Below are positions 6,486 through 7,870 of a stretch of 7,870 nt of DNA, one piece after another. Position 1 is the stretch's first letter, and each line of letters starts with the position of its first letter. Source of the DNA: Rhodospirillaceae bacterium (GTDB lineage: Bacteria > Pseudomonadota > Alphaproteobacteria > Rhodospirillales > Rhodospirillaceae); assembly GCA_016937315.1 (NCBI GenBank), contig JAFGWD010000049.1:1-7870 (forward strand), written 5' to 3'. The notes below the pieces were generated by a model. It did not search any database, had not been told where the DNA came from, and saw only the letters and a list, made by a program, of their open reading frames with translations. The position numbers were made by a program, and so were the translations under genes.

Positions 6486-6511
6486 AGAAACGAACGCCAT
6501 ATGATTCCTTT

Positions 6512-6566
6512 CGTGGGACCCTGAGAGAAGATGCCCGAAAGAGGCTTTTCAAATATCCCACGGGAT
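6512..6566. repeat. Inverted repeats between the MCP stop and its terminator
   Basis: CGTGGGA (6512-6518) is the exact reverse complement of TCCCACG (6556-6562). The second copy also belongs to a short palindrome, ATCCC-AC-GGGAT (6555-6566), directly before the terminator stem. The two pairings are mutually exclusive in RNA. No function is evident. They may stabilise the transcript end. Confidence 0.35.
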
Positions 6567-6597
6567 CCGGCCTTCCGCTTTGGAGGGCCGGTTTTTT
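6567..6597 (+). terminator. Intrinsic (rho-independent) terminator of the MCP gene
   Basis: CCGGCCTTCC (6567-6576) pairs with GGAGGGCCGG (6582-6591) as a 10-bp stem with one G-U pair and a 5-base loop, followed by six T residues (6592-6597). It lies 81 bases after the MCP stop. On the minus strand the same stem lacks a following T-run, so it does not look bidirectional, and the convergent phosphate-binding gene has no clear terminator of its own here. Confidence 0.92.
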
Positions 6598-6621
6598 GTG
6601 TGGGATTTATGAGTTTACGTC

Positions 6622-7653
6622 CTAATGGGCTGTGCGGGCTTTTAACGCCATAAACGTGGACCAGACGAAGCTGCGTTCGTTGTCACGCATGGGGATCAAA
6701 CCGGACTGGAAGAGTCGGCCTTCGGTGCCGATCATGCGTTCCGATAAAAAGCGTTGGACATAGTCCATGAGGCCGGGAACCCGTCCGATGTGGGCGATTT
6801 TGACGTAAAGGTAGAGGGGGCGCGACAAGGGATAGCGGCCGTCTTCCAGGGCTTCGTCGGTGGGACGGACGCCTTCGATCGGTAAGCCTTTGATCTGATG
6901 CATATGACGTTTCAGTGCGCCATAGCCCATGATTCCCAAGGCTTTGGGGTCATCCAGCAGACGTTTGACGACCATCTCGTCATCTTCCCCAGCATTGATA
7001 TAGGCTCCATCCTCGCGGATGTGGCCACATGTTTTGCGGACCATGGAGTCGGACGCGGTGGAGGGGAGTTCGGCACACCCTGGGTTCATGACCAAGTGGA
7101 CAAAGACGTCGCGCGTGCCAGAGGTTAGGGGCGGGCCGTAGATGCGGATCGGCACCTTCGGGAAGTTCGGTGCAATGTCGGACCAGGTGCGATAGGGGTT
7201 TGGAATCAGGATGTCTTTGGTGCGGACGGATTGCGCCAAGGCCCGCCACAGAGTGGCGCGACTGGCGGCAAAGTCGGGTGTGTTGTGGCTGCCTGCGAGG
7301 ACGATGCCGTCATACCCGACTTTGAACTCGGCGATTTCGGCGATGCTGTGGGATAGGCAGTCTTCTTCCTCGATTGGCGTGATGCGGCGCGATGCGGCGA
7401 TGATGTCCGGTGAGTTCAAGCCGATATCCGAACAAAAAATCTTGAATCCGCCGACGGTTCCCGTGGCTTCAATGACCGGCGCACGAAACGGGGTATCTCG
7501 GCCAAAGTCTTCGGCGACCTCAGCAAGGAAGGGGTACATCGTTGAGGAGCCGACGATGCGGATGGTCTCGCGTTCTGCTGCCACTGCGGGTGTTATGGGC
7601 CCCAGCGCGAAGGTCAGCACGCAAAAAAGGCTGGACCGAGAATGAATGGGCAT
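6622..7653 (-). CDS. pstS: PstS-family periplasmic phosphate-binding protein
   Basis: This secreted substrate-binding protein has 343 residues. The signal peptide covers about 1-26: a short polar start, the hydrophobic stretch SLFCVLTFALGPITP, then AVAA before ERETIRIVG. Phosphate-binding loops of the PstS family are visible at GSSTMYPF (35-42), TGTVGGFK (64-71), an SDIGLNSPDIIAASRRI block (75-91) and TSGTRD (177-182). The start (complement of CAT 7651-7653) has AGGAG on the minus strand (complement of CTCCT 7661-7665) with a 7-base gap. The gene lies 34 bases downstream of a PiT-type permease gene on the same strand and is probably co-transcribed with it. No pstC, pstA or pstB lies downstream before the convergent MCP gene, which is unusual for a PstS. 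It may serve an ABC transporter encoded elsewhere, act as a phosphate scavenger, or bind a related oxyanion. Confidence 0.88.
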   Translation of the reverse strand: MPIHSRSSLFCVLTFALGPITPAVAAERETIRIVGSSTMYPFLAEVAEDFGRDTPFRAPVIEATGTVGGFKIFCSDIGLNSPDIIAASRRITPIEEEDCLSHSIAEIAEFKVGYDGIVLAGSHNTPDFAASRATLWRALAQSVRTKDILIPNPYRTWSDIAPNFPKVPIRIYGPPLTSGTRDVFVHLVMNPGCAELPSTASDSMVRKTCGHIREDGAYINAGEDDEMVVKRLLDDPKALGIMGYGALKRHMHQIKGLPIEGVRPTDEALEDGRYPLSRPLYLYVKIAHIGRVPGLMDYVQRFLSERMIGTEGRLFQSGLIPMRDNERSFVWSTFMALKARTAH

Positions 7654-7687
7654 GGGGCGTCTCCTGTCGGGGTTCGGCCCCGTTCCA

Positions 7688-7870
7688 TCAGGTGACGGAG
7701 ATCAAGGCCCTCAACCCCAGGAAGATACCGGCCGCCAGAACTGCCGACAAGGGTACAGTGATCAGCCATGCCGCGACAATGGTCTGTAGGTGGCGGCGGC
7801 GCACCAGTCGGCGTTTGATCGCTTTTTGCGGTTTGGTTGGTCGTGGTGGTAAGGGTGGCAGATTCAGTAA
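7688..7870 (-). CDS. PiT-family inorganic phosphate permease, C-terminal fragment
   Basis: The minus-strand frame is open from the window edge to the stop at 7688-7690 and gives 60 residues. It begins with a Pro- and Lys/Arg-rich cytoplasmic segment (PPLPPRPTKPQ, then KRRLVRRRHLQ) and ends with one membrane helix, TIVAAWLITVPLSAVLAAGI then FLGLRALISVT. The AW.ITVP.SA.L pattern preceded by a basic patch is typical of the last helix of PiT (PitA-like) permeases, which import phosphate or metal-phosphate using the ion gradient. Most of the gene lies outside the window, so the call rests on this ending plus the PstS-like gene 34 bases downstream. Another membrane protein ending is possible. Confidence 0.6.
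   Translation of the reverse strand, partial: LLNLPPLPPRPTKPQKAIKRRLVRRRHLQTIVAAWLITVPLSAVLAAGIFLGLRALISVT

Noticed and set aside
5433..6500. Long open frame (355 codons) on the minus strand opposite the MCP 3' half
   Set aside because: It lies entirely antisense to a well-supported MCP with intact signalling and haemerythrin motifs. Its product is His/Arg/Leu-rich, without recognisable domains, as expected from the complement of repetitive Ala/Glu-rich coiled-coil codons.
7211..7645. Open frame of 144 codons on the + strand opposite the PstS-family gene
   Set aside because: It is the shadow of a real minus-strand gene with signal peptide, phosphate-binding loops and ribosome binding site. 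The + strand product has no recognisable domain.
1..7870. CRISPR array, insertion sequence, prophage or defence genes
   Set aside because: No regularly spaced direct repeats, transposase motifs, terminal inverted repeats with target duplications or phage-like genes were seen. All large coding regions are explained by regulation, transport and chemotaxis families.

Overview
The window looks like chromosomal DNA of an alphaproteobacterium, probably Rhodospirillales-like. I infer this from GC-rich third codon positions, a molybdate operon headed by modE, a large methyl-accepting chemotaxis protein (MCP) carrying a haemerythrin domain, and the style of the PstS-family protein. The species cannot be named from the sequence alone.

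Layout from left to right. Positions 1-218 hold the C-terminal end of an AraC-family regulator on the + strand. A short intergenic stretch (219-350) carries two clean inverted repeats. A compact + strand operon modE-modA-modB-modC follows (351-3716), with gaps of 26 and 29 bases and then a 4-base ATGA overlap between modB and modC. Next is a 330-base AT-rich intergenic region (3717-4046) with an FNR/CRP-type half-site palindrome and a run of small inverted repeats. It leads into an 812-residue MCP (4047-6485) with two membrane segments, a HAMP domain, a signalling hairpin and a C-terminal haemerythrin domain. A strong intrinsic terminator closes that gene (6567-6597). On the minus strand, the C-terminal end of a PiT-type phosphate permease (7688-7870, cut by the window edge) is followed by a secreted PstS-family phosphate-binding protein (6622-7653).

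The mod genes form a complete molybdate uptake and control unit. ModA binds molybdate in the periplasm, ModB is the membrane channel, ModC is the ATPase with a molybdate-sensing C-terminal domain, and ModE is the molybdate-responsive repressor that probably controls its own operon. The MCP most likely reports oxygen or redox state to the chemotaxis machinery through its di-iron haemerythrin domain. The phosphate genes form a separate, convergent unit.

The window does not hold an obviously new system. The points most worth checking are a well-placed internal ribosome binding site and ATG inside modE that could make a free two-Mop-domain protein, the FNR-like site and structured leader ahead of the haemerythrin MCP, and the pairing of a PstS-type binding protein with a PiT permease rather than an ABC transporter.
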